From contig OX387184.1 in NCBI GenBank assembly GCA_947561395.2, forward strand, positions 21,043,687 to 21,107,686: 64,000 bases of DNA, written 5' to 3'. The first letter of the stretch is position 1. Every line of letters starts with the position of its first letter. The stretch is from Buxus sempervirens (Eukaryota; Streptophyta; Magnoliopsida; Buxales; Buxaceae). This document shows, piece after piece, positions 48,689 to 59,651 of the stretch. A model generated the notes under the pieces. That model made no database searches and was not told the DNA's origin. It was given only the letters and a program-made list of their open reading frames with translations. Made by a program: the position numbers and the translations under genes.

Positions 48689-49561
48689 CTCTATGCCTAT
48701 AACTTGGTCGTAGTGCTCTGTAATCCGGTATAAGAGAAAATGACTATATAATTGTTTTTTTTTTTGGTCAAATAATAAATGACAAGTAATTAATGACCTG
48801 TCATATGTTGCCAAAATTTGGTTGGGAGAGGGTTCGGGTTTTGCCCAAGCTGTCCCGACTCCACCTCGAACCAGACCTTACTCTATTAAAAAATGATTTA
48901 ATATGTTTAAAATATTATTTTAATATATATCATACATAAAAAAAATACATATTAAATGAGTAAATATGCTATTATTTGATATATTTTATTTAAAAATACA
49001 TTTTTTTAATGCAATCAGATCAACCTGATTAGCCCCGTTGCCAAACACGATAGGGACAGGTTAAGGTTTGGTATTTGCTAAATTCTTATAGGAGCGGGTG
49101 GCACTACCACCAATATAAAAATAACAGATAAATGCATAAGTAATATGTGAGTTGAATACTAGATGTGCCGCTCTGATATTGTGTTAACAATCAATGAACC
49201 TATAGTTTTAAAGTTTTTTAGGGACTTTAGTTTGTTGGGTGATCTAAAATAGTACTTCAGGAGTGTATTAATATTGAGATCATGGTTATATATGGAAACA
49301 CCTCATGTCAATTGAGATTAAGGTCAACAGGCAATAGTGGGGAAAGAGCTAGAGGAAGCTAGAACATATATAGAAGGCAATTAACAAAAGAAGGAAAAGG
49401 GACGACTCACATGAACTACAGCTTGGCCATTTTCCAGTCCCCACATCCCATGCCAAGGAGTGATGAGAGGTGTGAGCTGCGAGCATCTTGTACCATTCGC
49501 TCAGATACGTCGGCCGGGACTCCAAGTACACATCCGCTTGCTTGTCGAACAACCCAACCAT
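48689..49561 (-). pseudogene. Broken third copy of the methyltransferase gene
   Basis: Exon 1 (49411-49561) starts MVGLFDKQADVYLESRPTYL and is one base longer than in genes 1 and 2. An extra A in the ggaaaatggcc stretch shifts the frame within motif I (GTGKWP instead of GTGNGQ), destroying the SAM loop. The donor gtgagt is kept (49405-49410). Of exon 2 only the first 40 bp remain (48689-48727, EHYDQVIG region) with a bit of the preceding intron; the rest is gone. That fragment is flanked on both sides by aatgactatataa. A TATA-like tatatataag is still present upstream. Clearly non-functional. Confidence 0.85.
48790..49110. mobile_element. Decayed hAT-type MITE of the tagggatggcaa family
   Basis: Contains the family's internal phrases (attattttaatatatatcat, ccccgttgcca, taggtttggtatt-like, taggagcggg), which also occur in the copies at 59276-59651 and 56448-56838. 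Its ends are worn and no target duplication is visible. It lies in the intron of the broken methyltransferase copy. Confidence 0.5.
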
Positions 49562-49734
49562 TTTTCCGAGACTGTTGGGGTGGTTGTGATGGTGATGTTG
49601 AGGGAGGAGTTCACAAGATTCTCTTGATGAGTACCTAGAGATCTCTATCACAACTTATATATAAGTATATAACCTTTTGATCAAACAAATTATGGTTGGG
49701 AATTTAATGAACAAAGCTTTTCTGGACTGGAGAG

Positions 49735-50508
49735 TAGGGCTGCAACTTGGGTCAGTTAAAACCGAAACCGAACCGGTCCAACCCGATTTTGGGTCGATTT
49801 GGTTTGCGTTATATAGTCTTTGGGTAGGTTTTGGTTCTAAAAATAGAGAACCAAATTTGTTTGGTTCGGTTTTGGATTGAAGGCTCGGGTTAACCGAATC
49901 GAACCGAAAACCAAACCAAATTTCCTAAGTGTAAAACCGAACCGAACCAAACTAAAATATAATAATATATATAAATATACAATAGATAAAATTATAATAA
50001 AAAAAGATAACTTATAAATTATAAGTTATAAAATAATGAATAAGATTATTATTTTAAAAATCTTTGTAGTTAATTATTAAATTGATTCATGAGCTCAAAA
50101 ATGCGATCCAAAACAATTAACATATGACTTGGGATTCTAAGCTCTTTGCTCCATCTTATGTATCCATGTGAACTACTTAAGGGATTGGACCGCATGTAAG
50201 TGATCATCCTTTAAATTTGTTGTGTGTATTCTTTAAACTTTTTTTTTTTTTTGGCAAAAGTGGGAATCTCTTTCTTGATAACAGGTTTTAAGTATGGGAA
50301 AATGACCCAAACCGAACCGAATTGAATTTTGCAATTCGGTTTAGTTTGGGTTGGGTTACGGGTTTTCTTTAAATAATTGGTTCAGCTTTCGATTTGGGTA
50401 TTCGGTTTTGAGGTCGGTTCAGTTCGGTTTTGCGCCGACCATCAGTAACCTTGGTTTGGTCTTGGGTTGAGACCAACCCAAATCAAACCACACCGAGTTG
50501 CAGCCCTA
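49735..50508. mobile_element. Non-autonomous hAT-like element
   Basis: Ends tagggctgcaacttgggt (49735) and its inverse gagttgcagccctа-like (50508) form terminal repeats. Subterminal DNA is full of ccgaacc / ggttcgg motifs. Flanks ctggagag and gttgagag agree at six of eight bases, as expected for an aged 8-bp duplication. It lies upstream of the broken methyltransferase copy. No transposase. Confidence 0.7.
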
Positions 50509-50936
50509 GTTGAGAGTGCGAATGATGTGGAAAGTGAGAAGCCATGTCATACTACATCAGCTCAGTGCATATTGTCACAACCCGCCAAGTTGGAGCATGC
50601 TAAGCACCATGCAAACACACATTTGGATGCCTAGATGGAAGTGGTGCCTAGAGACTTCTGGAGATTTCTAGGGAATTCTACATAACTGTAAATACAAAAG
50701 AAGTGGGGAATTCTCTAGAAGATTCTCTAGAAGATGAAGGAAGCTTCTCCAAGAGAAGTGGGGTATTCTCTAGAAGATTCTCTAGAAAATGAAGGAAGAT
50801 TCTAGAAGAAGCCTTGTATGTAAATATCTAGATACTTACCTAGAGGATTCTAGAGGCTAAACTCCACCATTGGATAGTTTTAATCCCCACCATCCATTGA
50901 GGAGGTAGAAGGCCTATATAAAGGGGTAAAGCCCTC

Positions 50937-52577
50937 TGTAGACACCCCAAATTGCACTACAAAAATGAGAAAATAATTGAAAACATGTAATTGGGACTTA
51001 AAACAGGTCAAAATGCATAAAATTTAATCATTTAAGCATTGCTCATATTGTATTTGCGGGCTAGTCGCGCCCGAATTTTATATACGGACATACCGTGCCC
51101 GTAATAAGAATGCGGACACCACCTGCCCGCAATGCATATACAGGCACAGGAGATTTGTGCGAATTTGATCTTTGCTCGATTTCTGAGCCTTATCTACATC
51201 CAAATATATCTTTAGATGAGCGAATTTATTTATTTATTCATCCGAATTATCCTTGTTGGTCATGGATGGGCATTATCCTTATTTTCAATCCAATCTGGTG
51301 GATCACAGTATATCCCTCTGGACCAGCCCCTAGGTTTGCCTATAAATAGAGGTGAGATCCTCAAGCAAAAGGCCACGAAAATTTGAAGTCAAAGGAGCTC
51401 CAAGTGAAGAGAGTAATCCCTGCTGCTCTGCTTGTTCAATCCAGGTAAGTCCCTCTTCCCTTTGATTTTTTATCTTCAATTCTAGAAATAATAGGATCTT
51501 CTCATTTTTCTAGAATAAGGCCTTTGATTGTGTTTGTATACCCAAACCTATCTCCAAATACCTCAAGAATCCTCTCTAGCCGTAAAACGTGAAGAGAGAG
51601 CTAAGGGAAAAGAGAACAGGTGAATCCGTAGGATAGACCCCCATGTGCTCTAATCTGTGAGATGTGGCTGCTTTTGATATCCTGCTAATGTTTTAATGAT
51701 CTTGTGATTGAATCTGAATGAATCCTATGAATCTATGATGTTTATAGCATGAGATCCCCATTTTTTTTTAAATTTGGATTTTTCACATCTTTGCACCTAC
51801 AGCATTGTTTTCTTGATTTTTGTGATTTTAGGCTAAGATCCTAGATCTATCATGATCTATATGATAGATCTGGATTCAAAAGCTTGAAATTAATTTCTAG
51901 GGTTTCATGATGTGGTTTTTGAGTCCTTTTTCACTTTTGAGAGAAGACCCTACGGTCTAAGTTCTCCCCTTTTGATGTTCTTCATTAACGTGGGTATTTT
52001 TGGTTTTGATTTCTTGATCTAATGTGAAATATGGGCTATACCTATGTCCTAAACTGTTCAAGTTCAATTCTGCAATATTTTATAAAAATCATATATTTCA
52101 AGATTTCCAGAGTTTAACTTGAATCCAGATTTTTGAATTTTTCACTTTAGATTGGTTTTATTTGATTTTATCTCAATTTTATTTTAATCATGAAATCCTA
52201 TGAATGGTATGATCATATTTGAAAATTCTGAATCAATCAGGCTATTCGTATGAAAAAACCATACACTTTTGTCTTTTTGTGATTTTTTATGATTTTTGTA
52301 GCAAGCCTTCTTTATTTTTAACATGAACAAAGCCTGGCAACCACCTTGTGTGGATGAATAGGGGTGCCTAACACCTTCCCCTGTTCATAACTTAATCCCC
52401 TTACCCATCTCTAGTTGTTTTTTAATAGGGTTATTTTTACCCTAAATTTGCCTTTTTGTGCTTATTTGAGATTTTGGTGTCCATTCATACCTAAACAGAA
52501 TGGTGGCGACTCTTTGTTTTTAACCAATCCCGTGTGATGATTAGGAAGTCATTGAATTGATTTTTCCATGTCTCACA
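50937..52577 (+). mobile_element. Solo Tat/Ogre-like LTR inside the chromovirus 5' LTR
   Basis: It starts tgtagacaccccaaattgca and ends ccatgtctcaca, flanked by a perfect 5-bp duplication ccctc (50932-50936 and 52578-52582). The chromovirus 3' LTR shows the empty site (gagccctcatttgtaac, 56026-56042). It contains palindromes (51055-51150), a TATA box (tataaataga, 51341-51350) and a short leader intron (51445-51513). Same family as 19053-22114. Confidence 0.9.
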
Positions 52578-52768
52578 CCCTCATTTGTAACCATCCAGAA
52601 AACATTGAGTGAAATACAAGTTCTCCTAGTGTGTTCCTCTCTCCCTCTCTTAAGTAATCTTTCTTGTTAGTTTAGGCTTACGTAGCACGTCGAAAGGGTT
52701 GAGTGTCTAAGTGCCACACGGATTAAGGCAAGGGAATTTCTAAGCCCGATACAGTTGGTATCGGAGCC

Positions 52769-53767
52769 TTGGTTCGAGTTCTCAAGAAATTGATAGTATG
52801 GCAAACATTTCGGAAGTCACCAACGTTGGTACCGAATGTTCGGGGCGAGAGAAGGAATCCTAATGTTGGCAAGGGGCAGAAGGATAAGTCAAGGGACATC
52901 CTATCTGCTATGGAAGCAAGGCTTGCAAGGGTGGAGCTAGCCATGGCAGATAGCCAGGACAAGGTTGAGATGATGGACCAACACATCGAGGGACTCGAGA
53001 ATGGGCATGAAGAGTTCCAAGGGGAGACGCAAGGTGGCCTCAACGCTGTGTCCGAGATGGTTCAAGCTCAGGTGGATGCTCTCAAGGACTTAGTCCGGGC
53101 TGAGATTGCTGCCATTAGAGAAGAAATGAAGGAAATTAAAGGAGATTGGTCATTGTGCAAATTGGCCGTCACTCAAGATACGATCACCTCTCACTCCTTT
53201 TCTAAAGTTGACATTCCTAGGCCCAAGAGCTATAGGGGATCTAGAAATGCAAGGGAGCTTGACAACTTCCTATGGAGCCTTGAACAATACTTCGAGGCAA
53301 CGGACATCCATGAGGAAGACAAGAAGATCAAGACGGCCCCTCTCTTCTTAGATGATGCTGCTACCTTATGGTGGAGAAGGAGGCACATTGATATTAAGCA
53401 ACCAGTGTGCACCATGGAGACATGGGATGACTTCAAGCGAGAGATCAAGAAGCAGTTCTATCCTGAGAACTCCGAGCATGAAGCAAGGGCCAGGCTACGA
53501 TGTCTCTCCTACAAGAACACTATTCGGGAGTATGTGAAGGAGTTCTTTGAGTTGCTACTCGAAATTCCTGACATGACTAAAAAGGAGTCCCTCTTCACAT
53601 TCGTCGATGGTCTACAATCATGGGCAAAAATCGAAGTGCAACGACGGAGTCCCACGGATCTTGCAACGGCTATATCTATTGTGGAATCCTTAACAGAATT
53701 TAAGAAAGGTGAGTCCTCTAAACCTAAGTTCCAAAAATTTAAAGGGAAAAATGTGAGAGACAATTAG
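52769..53767 (+). pseudogene. gag: Chromovirus gag region
   Basis: A 332-residue frame: an N-terminal coiled coil (MEARLARVELAMADSQDKVE and on), then a retrotransposon gag domain (DNFLWSLEQYFEATDIHEED, AATLWWRRRH, FKREIKKQFYPENSEHEARA, YVKEFFELLLEIPDM). The zinc knuckle [13 protein letters not shown] follows at about 54076-54115. It belongs to a broken element and is treated as a fossil. Confidence 0.8.
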
Positions 53768-54070
53768 AAAAAAAAATAGAAAGAATCAAAAGAGACAAGA
53801 AAAAAAATATTTCTAACCTCAAAGATAAAAATTAGTCCGAACGAAAGAAGTTGTGATAATAAAAAATTAGAATCACCAAAAAATATTTGGCAAATATTAA
53901 AAAGAAGAAACACCCGATTAATACGTAAATGGAACTATTTTATAAAATTTTTAATTGAAAGGATATACATAGATGCACAGCCCAAGGAAGGACACAAACC
54001 ACCTTTCCACAAAGCAAGAAAGTTCAACAAAGAAAGGAAGCCTGGTGACAAACCTAGAATCACAAATCAC

Positions 54071-55672
54071 ATGCTTCTTTGTGATGGCCCCCACTTTGCT
54101 AAGGATTGCCCGAAGAGATTGAAGCTATCAGCTCTAATCCGAGATGATGAGGAGGAGACCCAACAAGATGAGACCAAGATGGGATCTCTACGCTTACTCA
54201 ATGCCATCAAGGCTAAGGTGGACATAGAAAAGGTCACGAAGAAGGGACAGATGTACGTCGAGGCCAAGGTCTGTGGACTTGACACATGTGCCTTAGTTGA
54301 CACGGGTGCATCGCACAACTTCATTGAAGTTAATGAGGCCAAAAGGCTTGGCCTCCAATACAAGGAAGAATAAGGATGGCTTAAGGCGGTGAACTCGAAG
54401 GTGGAGCCTATCTATGGAGTAGCACGAGGAGTCAAATTGCACATTGGAAATTGGCATGGCCAAGTGGACTTCTCAGTTGTGCCTATGGATGACTATCCTA
54501 TTGTCTTGGGAATGGAGTTCTTGGATAAGGTACGAGCTTTCCCCATCCCCTTTGCAGAAGCCATGTGCATTATGGGAGATGGAAATGCATGCATGGTACC
54601 ACTTGCCCAAGAAACTTCTATCAAAGCCAAGACATTGTCAGCCATGGAGCTATCCAAAGGAGTAAAGAAAAATGAACCTACATTCCTAGCTACTTTGAAG
54701 CTTAATGAAGACTCCTCACTCACTAAGGAAGATGTGCCAACACAAGAAGAGGAAGTACTAAAGGAGTATGCAGACACAATGCCTCATGAACTTCCTAAAA
54801 AGCTACCACCTAAAAGAGAAGTGGACCATAAGATAGAACTTCAAGAAGGTGCCAAGATCCCGGCCATGGCACCATATCACATGGCTCCAATGGAGCTAGA
54901 GGAGCTCTACTTGAGGCACTATGTAAGTGCCAACCAAAGAGATTGGGCCAAGTTGTTGGATGTTGCCCAATTTTCCTACAACCTACAGAAAAGTGAGGTG
55001 ACGGATCGAAGTCCTTTTGAGTTAGCTACAAGGCAACAACCATTGACACCCAACACTCTTGCATCGGGATACACAGGAAAGAGCCCTGCAGCATTCATGT
55101 TCGCCAAAGGATGGCAGGAACAGTCAGACATGGCCAAGGCATACTTAGCCAAAGCCGCTAAGAAGATGAAGAAGTGGGCAGATACCAAAAGACGACATAT
55201 GGAGTACAAGGAAGGAGACCTTGTCCTACTTAAGCTACTACCACACCAAGTCAAGGCATTCCGGAAATTTCACAAGGGCTTGGTGTAGAGATATGAAGGA
55301 CCATTTCCCATCACTAGAAGAGTTAGCAAGGTCTCATATCAACTCGAGTTGCCTGCTCGCCTACACCGCCTCCACCCCATCTTCCACGTAAGTCTATTAA
55401 AGCCCTACCATGGAGATGCAGAGGATCTAAGCCAAAATAAGTCAAAAAGGGCACCAGCAACTTTGATGGTCTCTCACGACAAGGAGGTTGACACCATCCT
55501 TGCCCATAGAGTCATACCAAGGCGAGGTATCATTCCAAGTCATGTCGAGTACTTGGTCAAGTGGAAGGGACAGCCCGATAGCGAAGCAAGTTAGGAGAAA
55601 GAAGAGCACTTGTGGCAGTTCAAAGACAAAATCACTTCATTTCTAGAAGAAGCTGCGACGAGGGCGTCGCCA
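54071..55672 (+). pseudogene. pol: Chromovirus protease, integrase end and chromodomain remnants
   Basis: The protease part carries the aspartic motif [13 protein letters not shown]. Later parts carry the integrase end (SPFELATRQQPLTPNTLASG, LARLHRLHPIFHVSLLKPYH type wording) and a chromodomain (EYLVKWKGQPDSEASWE-like, about 55545-55600). Chromodomains steer such elements to heterochromatin. Broken; the middle of pol is not visible. Confidence 0.75.
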
Positions 55673-55689
55673 GATTAGGTGGGGGAGGA

Positions 55690-56200
55690 TGTCACGACCT
55701 GCCAAGTTGGAGCACGCTAAGCACCACACAGACACACATTTGGATGCCTAGATGGAAGTGGTGCCTAGAGACTTCTAGAGATTTCTAGGGAATTCTACAT
55801 AACTATAAATACAAGAGAAGTGGGGAATTCTCTAGAAGATGAGGGAAGCTTCTCCAAGAGAAGTGGGGTATTCTCTAGAAGATGAGGGAAGCTTCTAGAA
55901 GAAGCCTTATATGTAAATATCTAGATACTTACCTAGAGGATTCTAGAGGGCTAACCTCCACCATTGGATAGTTTTAATCCCCACCGTCCATTAAGGATGT
56001 GGAAGGCCTATATAAAGGGGTGGAGCCCTCATTTGTAACTATCCAAAAAACATTGAGTGAAATACAAGTTCTCCTAGTGTGGTCCTCTCTCCCTCTCTTG
56101 AGTAATCTTTCTTGTTAGTTTAGGCTTACTTAGCACGTCAAAAGGGTTGAGTGTCTAAGTGCCACACAGGTTAAGGCAAGGGAATTTCTAAGCCATGACA
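55690..56200 (+). repeat. 3' LTR of the chromovirus
   Basis: A 511-bp LTR running tgtcacgacctgccaagttg to ctaagccatgaca. It matches 50573-52753 once the nested solo LTR is left out. It contains short tandem phrases with attctctagaaga. Confidence 0.85.
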
Positions 56201-56447
56201 ATATGCTTGCATATTTGATTACGTAAGCCTCACCCGGAAGGAAAGGAGCTGACCATGCTTGTCAGTTGGTAATTGTCTATGGAGACCAATTGAGCACACA
56301 GTTTTGGACCTTCTTGAATTGGTAAAATCTGGAGCAGGGCAGTTAATACTTAATAATCCACCGTGTTCATGGAATTAAACCACGTTGTGGTTGGTGTAAT
56401 GCATTGGAAAATCATAAGAAACCACCATGTGATTACTCAAGTCTTAA

Positions 56448-56838
56448 TAGGGATGGCAATCGGGAAGCCGTAAGTGGGTAACCCACCCCGCCCCACCCCA
56501 TAATAGTTACGGTTTTGTATAGGATAAACCAAGTAAGGGGCAGGTTAATTAGGGTTCAGCTCACCCCGCCTCGAACCCACTAACTATTAATTTTAATATA
56601 CATAACATATAAAAGTTACATATTTTATAAATAATAATTATATTATTAATTTATGTAACCTATTAAAAAAACATAAGTATTTTTGCATTTATAGAATAGT
56701 TGATCGAGTCAACCTAACCTGCCTTGTTACTAACTTGACAAGGGCGGGTAAGGGTGTGGTATGGGCTACATGCACCTTTGTAGGGGCGGGTTTGCATTTG
56801 CCAAAACAAGCCCTGAACCCGCCCAATTGCCATCCCTA
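56448..56838. mobile_element. hAT-type MITE (391 bp)
   Basis: It starts tagggatggcaatcgggaag and ends aattgccatcccta, terminal inverted repeats shared with 59276-59651. The middle is AT-rich and subterminal parts are rich in cccgcc. An 8-bp duplication is not evident, so one flank may have changed. Confidence 0.65.
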
Positions 56839-57094
56839 ATTGGAGTGGATAGATATCTCAATTAATGTATCTCAATTTTTGGATTCAATTGCGCAAAAAG
56901 AACGCTATCGGCCATTGTAGTTCTCGCAAGCATCAAGTATGCTTCTTAAGATGCTCTAGGCCTTTCTTTTTTCTCATTATACTAACCACCTATGGCTAGC
57001 ACATTTAGTTTTAAGATTAGGTTTCGGCTCGAAAGAGTTTGGGCTTAGGGTTGGCCGAGGAGAGTTGGAGCTGAAATCAAGCTTATTAAGGAAA

Positions 57095-57326
57095 CTAGCA
57101 AGGTGCACGTGCAATACTGCACATGTGTAAGAAAAGAAGGGAGGAGGAAACATTTACAAAACTAATTGTAAGTTTTGAAAAAAAAAACTGAGGTAGTTTG
57201 ACCATTTTACCTTTTTATTAATATATCTTCTCAATAGTGTGTAAGAGTTGTTTTGGAAAGTTGTGCATTTTTTTTTTTTTTTGCCATGCTTCCCAATGTG
57301 CCTATTCCCATTATATACAGTATAGA
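57095..57326 (-). mobile_element. Short non-autonomous Helitron (232 bp)
   Basis: On the minus strand it begins TCTATACTGTATATAATGGG (57326) after an A and ends CACCTTGCTAG (57095) before a T, with the hairpin acatgtgcagtattgcacgt just inside the 3' end. Same plan as the copies at 7086 and 28006. Confidence 0.78.
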
Positions 57327-59275
57327 TATGCTTTTTCAAGCTCAAGTTCTCAAAGCTAGCTAGGCTGTTGACAACCTATATATATATGATGGAGAGTAGA
57401 GTGATTAAATTTTTAAAAAAAAGAACAAACAGAGAAGAGAAATTTTAGGAGGAGAAGGATTATTTATAATGTATTTTACCTAGTTTTCATTTAATTACAT
57501 CTATTAAAAAGATTAATCTTACTAACTTGTATTTACACAAAATATAAATGTATATGAATCATAAACAAAATGAAAATGCAGGAGAGATTTTCAGAGTTCT
57601 TTATTTTATTTTCTTATAATTATTCCATGAGTTTTGTTCATAAGATAATATAAGAGATATGAATTTTGTATTTACAGAGAAATTAGGAGAGATTTGCTTA
57701 CATTATGGAAAGTGTGTGTAATGTGTTACATACATATATACATGCATACATATATATATGAGTTCCACTAACACACTTTCTCAGACTATCTGCTTTTCTA
57801 AAACTATTGAAAGCACTTCTTTTTAACTTATTTCATACAATATTTCTTTTTTTTATAATTTAAATTTTGAACATCCATTCTCTGTCTGATACATTTGATC
57901 CTTAAGAAAAAAGAACAATGTTTTATTTTCATAATTTAAGAAGATAAAAAACTAGAAAAATAAATTTTCTTTTCTCCTCCTTATTTAAGCATGAAAATAT
58001 TAAAATCCTTAATCAAAACTTTAAAATAATTTTTAATATTTTCTTCCAAAAAAAATCTATAATCATAAGTGTTCCCATCATTTCCAACTCGACTCGGGAC
58101 GTGTGAGTGCGCGGGCGTGCCAACATCTGTGCTGATGCAAGGAGTCGAAAACTTTTGACCCCGGTGCCTATCGCACGCAGAACCAAACGGGTTGCGGTTC
58201 AAATACGACCCAATCGCCTGTAGATTTGGAGACTTCTGATCCGACGATTGCTGAAAGGATTGAAGTTTGTCCTCCAAGGTTCTTCCCCCAATTTTATGGC
58301 AACATAAACAACGGCCACGTTAGTGGTGGCCGTTTGATGTAGAATCTGCAGAAACTGAGTGCCGTGTGGTGTGACGGCCACTTCAAGGATAGATAGTAAC
58401 GAGAATAAATAAAAGGTAAAAATAATACCAACAATATCTCGGTACCTGCCACCTGTTTCCCTATAGCCTTGATCAAAATATAGAAAGAAGAGATCAGGGG
58501 CCGCCTTGACTTTTACTAGTTCCGGGGTACACATAGTGACTGCCCTTAGCCTTGGTTGAAGGATTAAGTGAGATTGTACCTAGCCATGATCGGAGTAGGG
58601 CATATCTTCTTAGCCTTGTCCAGGAGGAGTAAGGGGGATCTCCATGTGTTGTTGCAACAGGAAGCAATAGGAGGATAGGCTACTTCATGCTATGAGGATA
58701 GCATGAGAGTAGGGTGATCTGAGGAGACCGAATAGGGGGTCTAAGGAGACTGGAATCGCTAAATGTAGTTGTGTTGTGTGTTGATCGAGAGATCTCTTAT
58801 TCTTGCCTGCAGGTCCCTATTTATAAGCTGTTTTGCTTGATCAACAAGTCTCCCAACGATCCCACTTTTAGGAAGTTGAACCCCACATTGTACAAATACT
58901 CCACGTTTTTAGAAAGTGAGAGACCCCACTTCCCATGCTTTTTTAGAGAGTCCTTATCTTGTAGACTTTTTCCCAACCTTCTATGTAATGGTGGGTTTCT
59001 TAATGGACCCCACTTCCCTTATTTTAGGGAGACTTGTAGCCACATAGGACTATATTCTACCGCCGAGCTACAGCGGGTGTAAACAAGAGAACGTGAGAGC
59101 CTTTTATAGATTAATTCTACAACCATTTCTTAATCCTACTAGCCAGAGTTATGAAGAATATTCTGATATTAATTGATATTTAATTAATATTATTGCTTAC
59201 TCTTGGTAGGAGTTGCTTCTTCTCTTAGGAAGCAAAACCAAACAATGGCTAAAAGTTTAAGTTGATAGGTGATGG
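57327..59275. other. Intergenic DNA, possibly with an old LTR
   Basis: Bases 58060-59080 have higher GC. On the minus strand a TATA-like cttataaataggga occurs near 58818-58832, followed by a leader-like stretch, which resembles an LTR promoter. No terminal repeats or target duplication were found, and the frames here (for example 58199-58534) match nothing I know. Confidence 0.3.
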
Positions 59276-59651
59276 TAGGGATGGCAATGGGGCGGGTTAG
59301 CAATTTAACCCACCCCGTCCCTAATGGTTAGGATTTGGCATGGCTAAATTTGGGTTAGGGGCAGGTTCGGCCCTGCCACTAACCCAACCTTTTTATATTA
59401 AATTATCATTTGTTATATATTTAGAATATTATTTTCATATATATCATATATTAAAATGCATATTTTATTAATAAATATATTATTATATACATATGATATT
59501 CAAAAAATACTCTTTTTCTTCCATCTTATACTCCAACCGAGTCAAACCCGCCCCATTACCAACCTGATAGGAGCGGGTTAGGGTTTGGTATTACCTAAAC
59601 TCCTATAGGAGCAAGTTCAGGTTCACCAAACCCGCCCCGTTGCCATCCCTA
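59276..59651. mobile_element. hAT-type MITE (376 bp) with 8-bp duplication
   Basis: Inverted ends tagggatggcaatggggcgg and ccccgttgccatcccta. Flanks ggtgatgg (59268-59275) and ggtgaagg (59652-59659) agree at seven of eight. Related copies: 56448-56838 and 48790-49110. Confidence 0.8.

Larger units (their letters stand above)
50573..56200 (+). mobile_element. Broken Ty3/gypsy chromovirus
   Basis: 5' LTR 50573-52753 (enlarged by a solo LTR at 50937-52577), primer site tggtatcggagcc (52756), purine tract gtgggggagga (55679-55689), 3' LTR 55690-56200. Recognisable parts: gag, zinc knuckle, aspartic protease, the end of integrase and a C-terminal chromodomain; the full pol set is not visible. It is broken, with several breaks. 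Flanks share atat (50569-50572 and 56201-56204), and the undisturbed sister site upstream of gene 2 (about 29009-29025) confirms the insertion. The LTRs differ visibly apart from the nested insert, so it is clearly older than the 13-kb element. Confidence 0.85.

Noticed and set aside
58199-58534. 111-residue minus-strand frame
   Set aside because: No recognisable domain, and the stretch looks like LTR or leader DNA.
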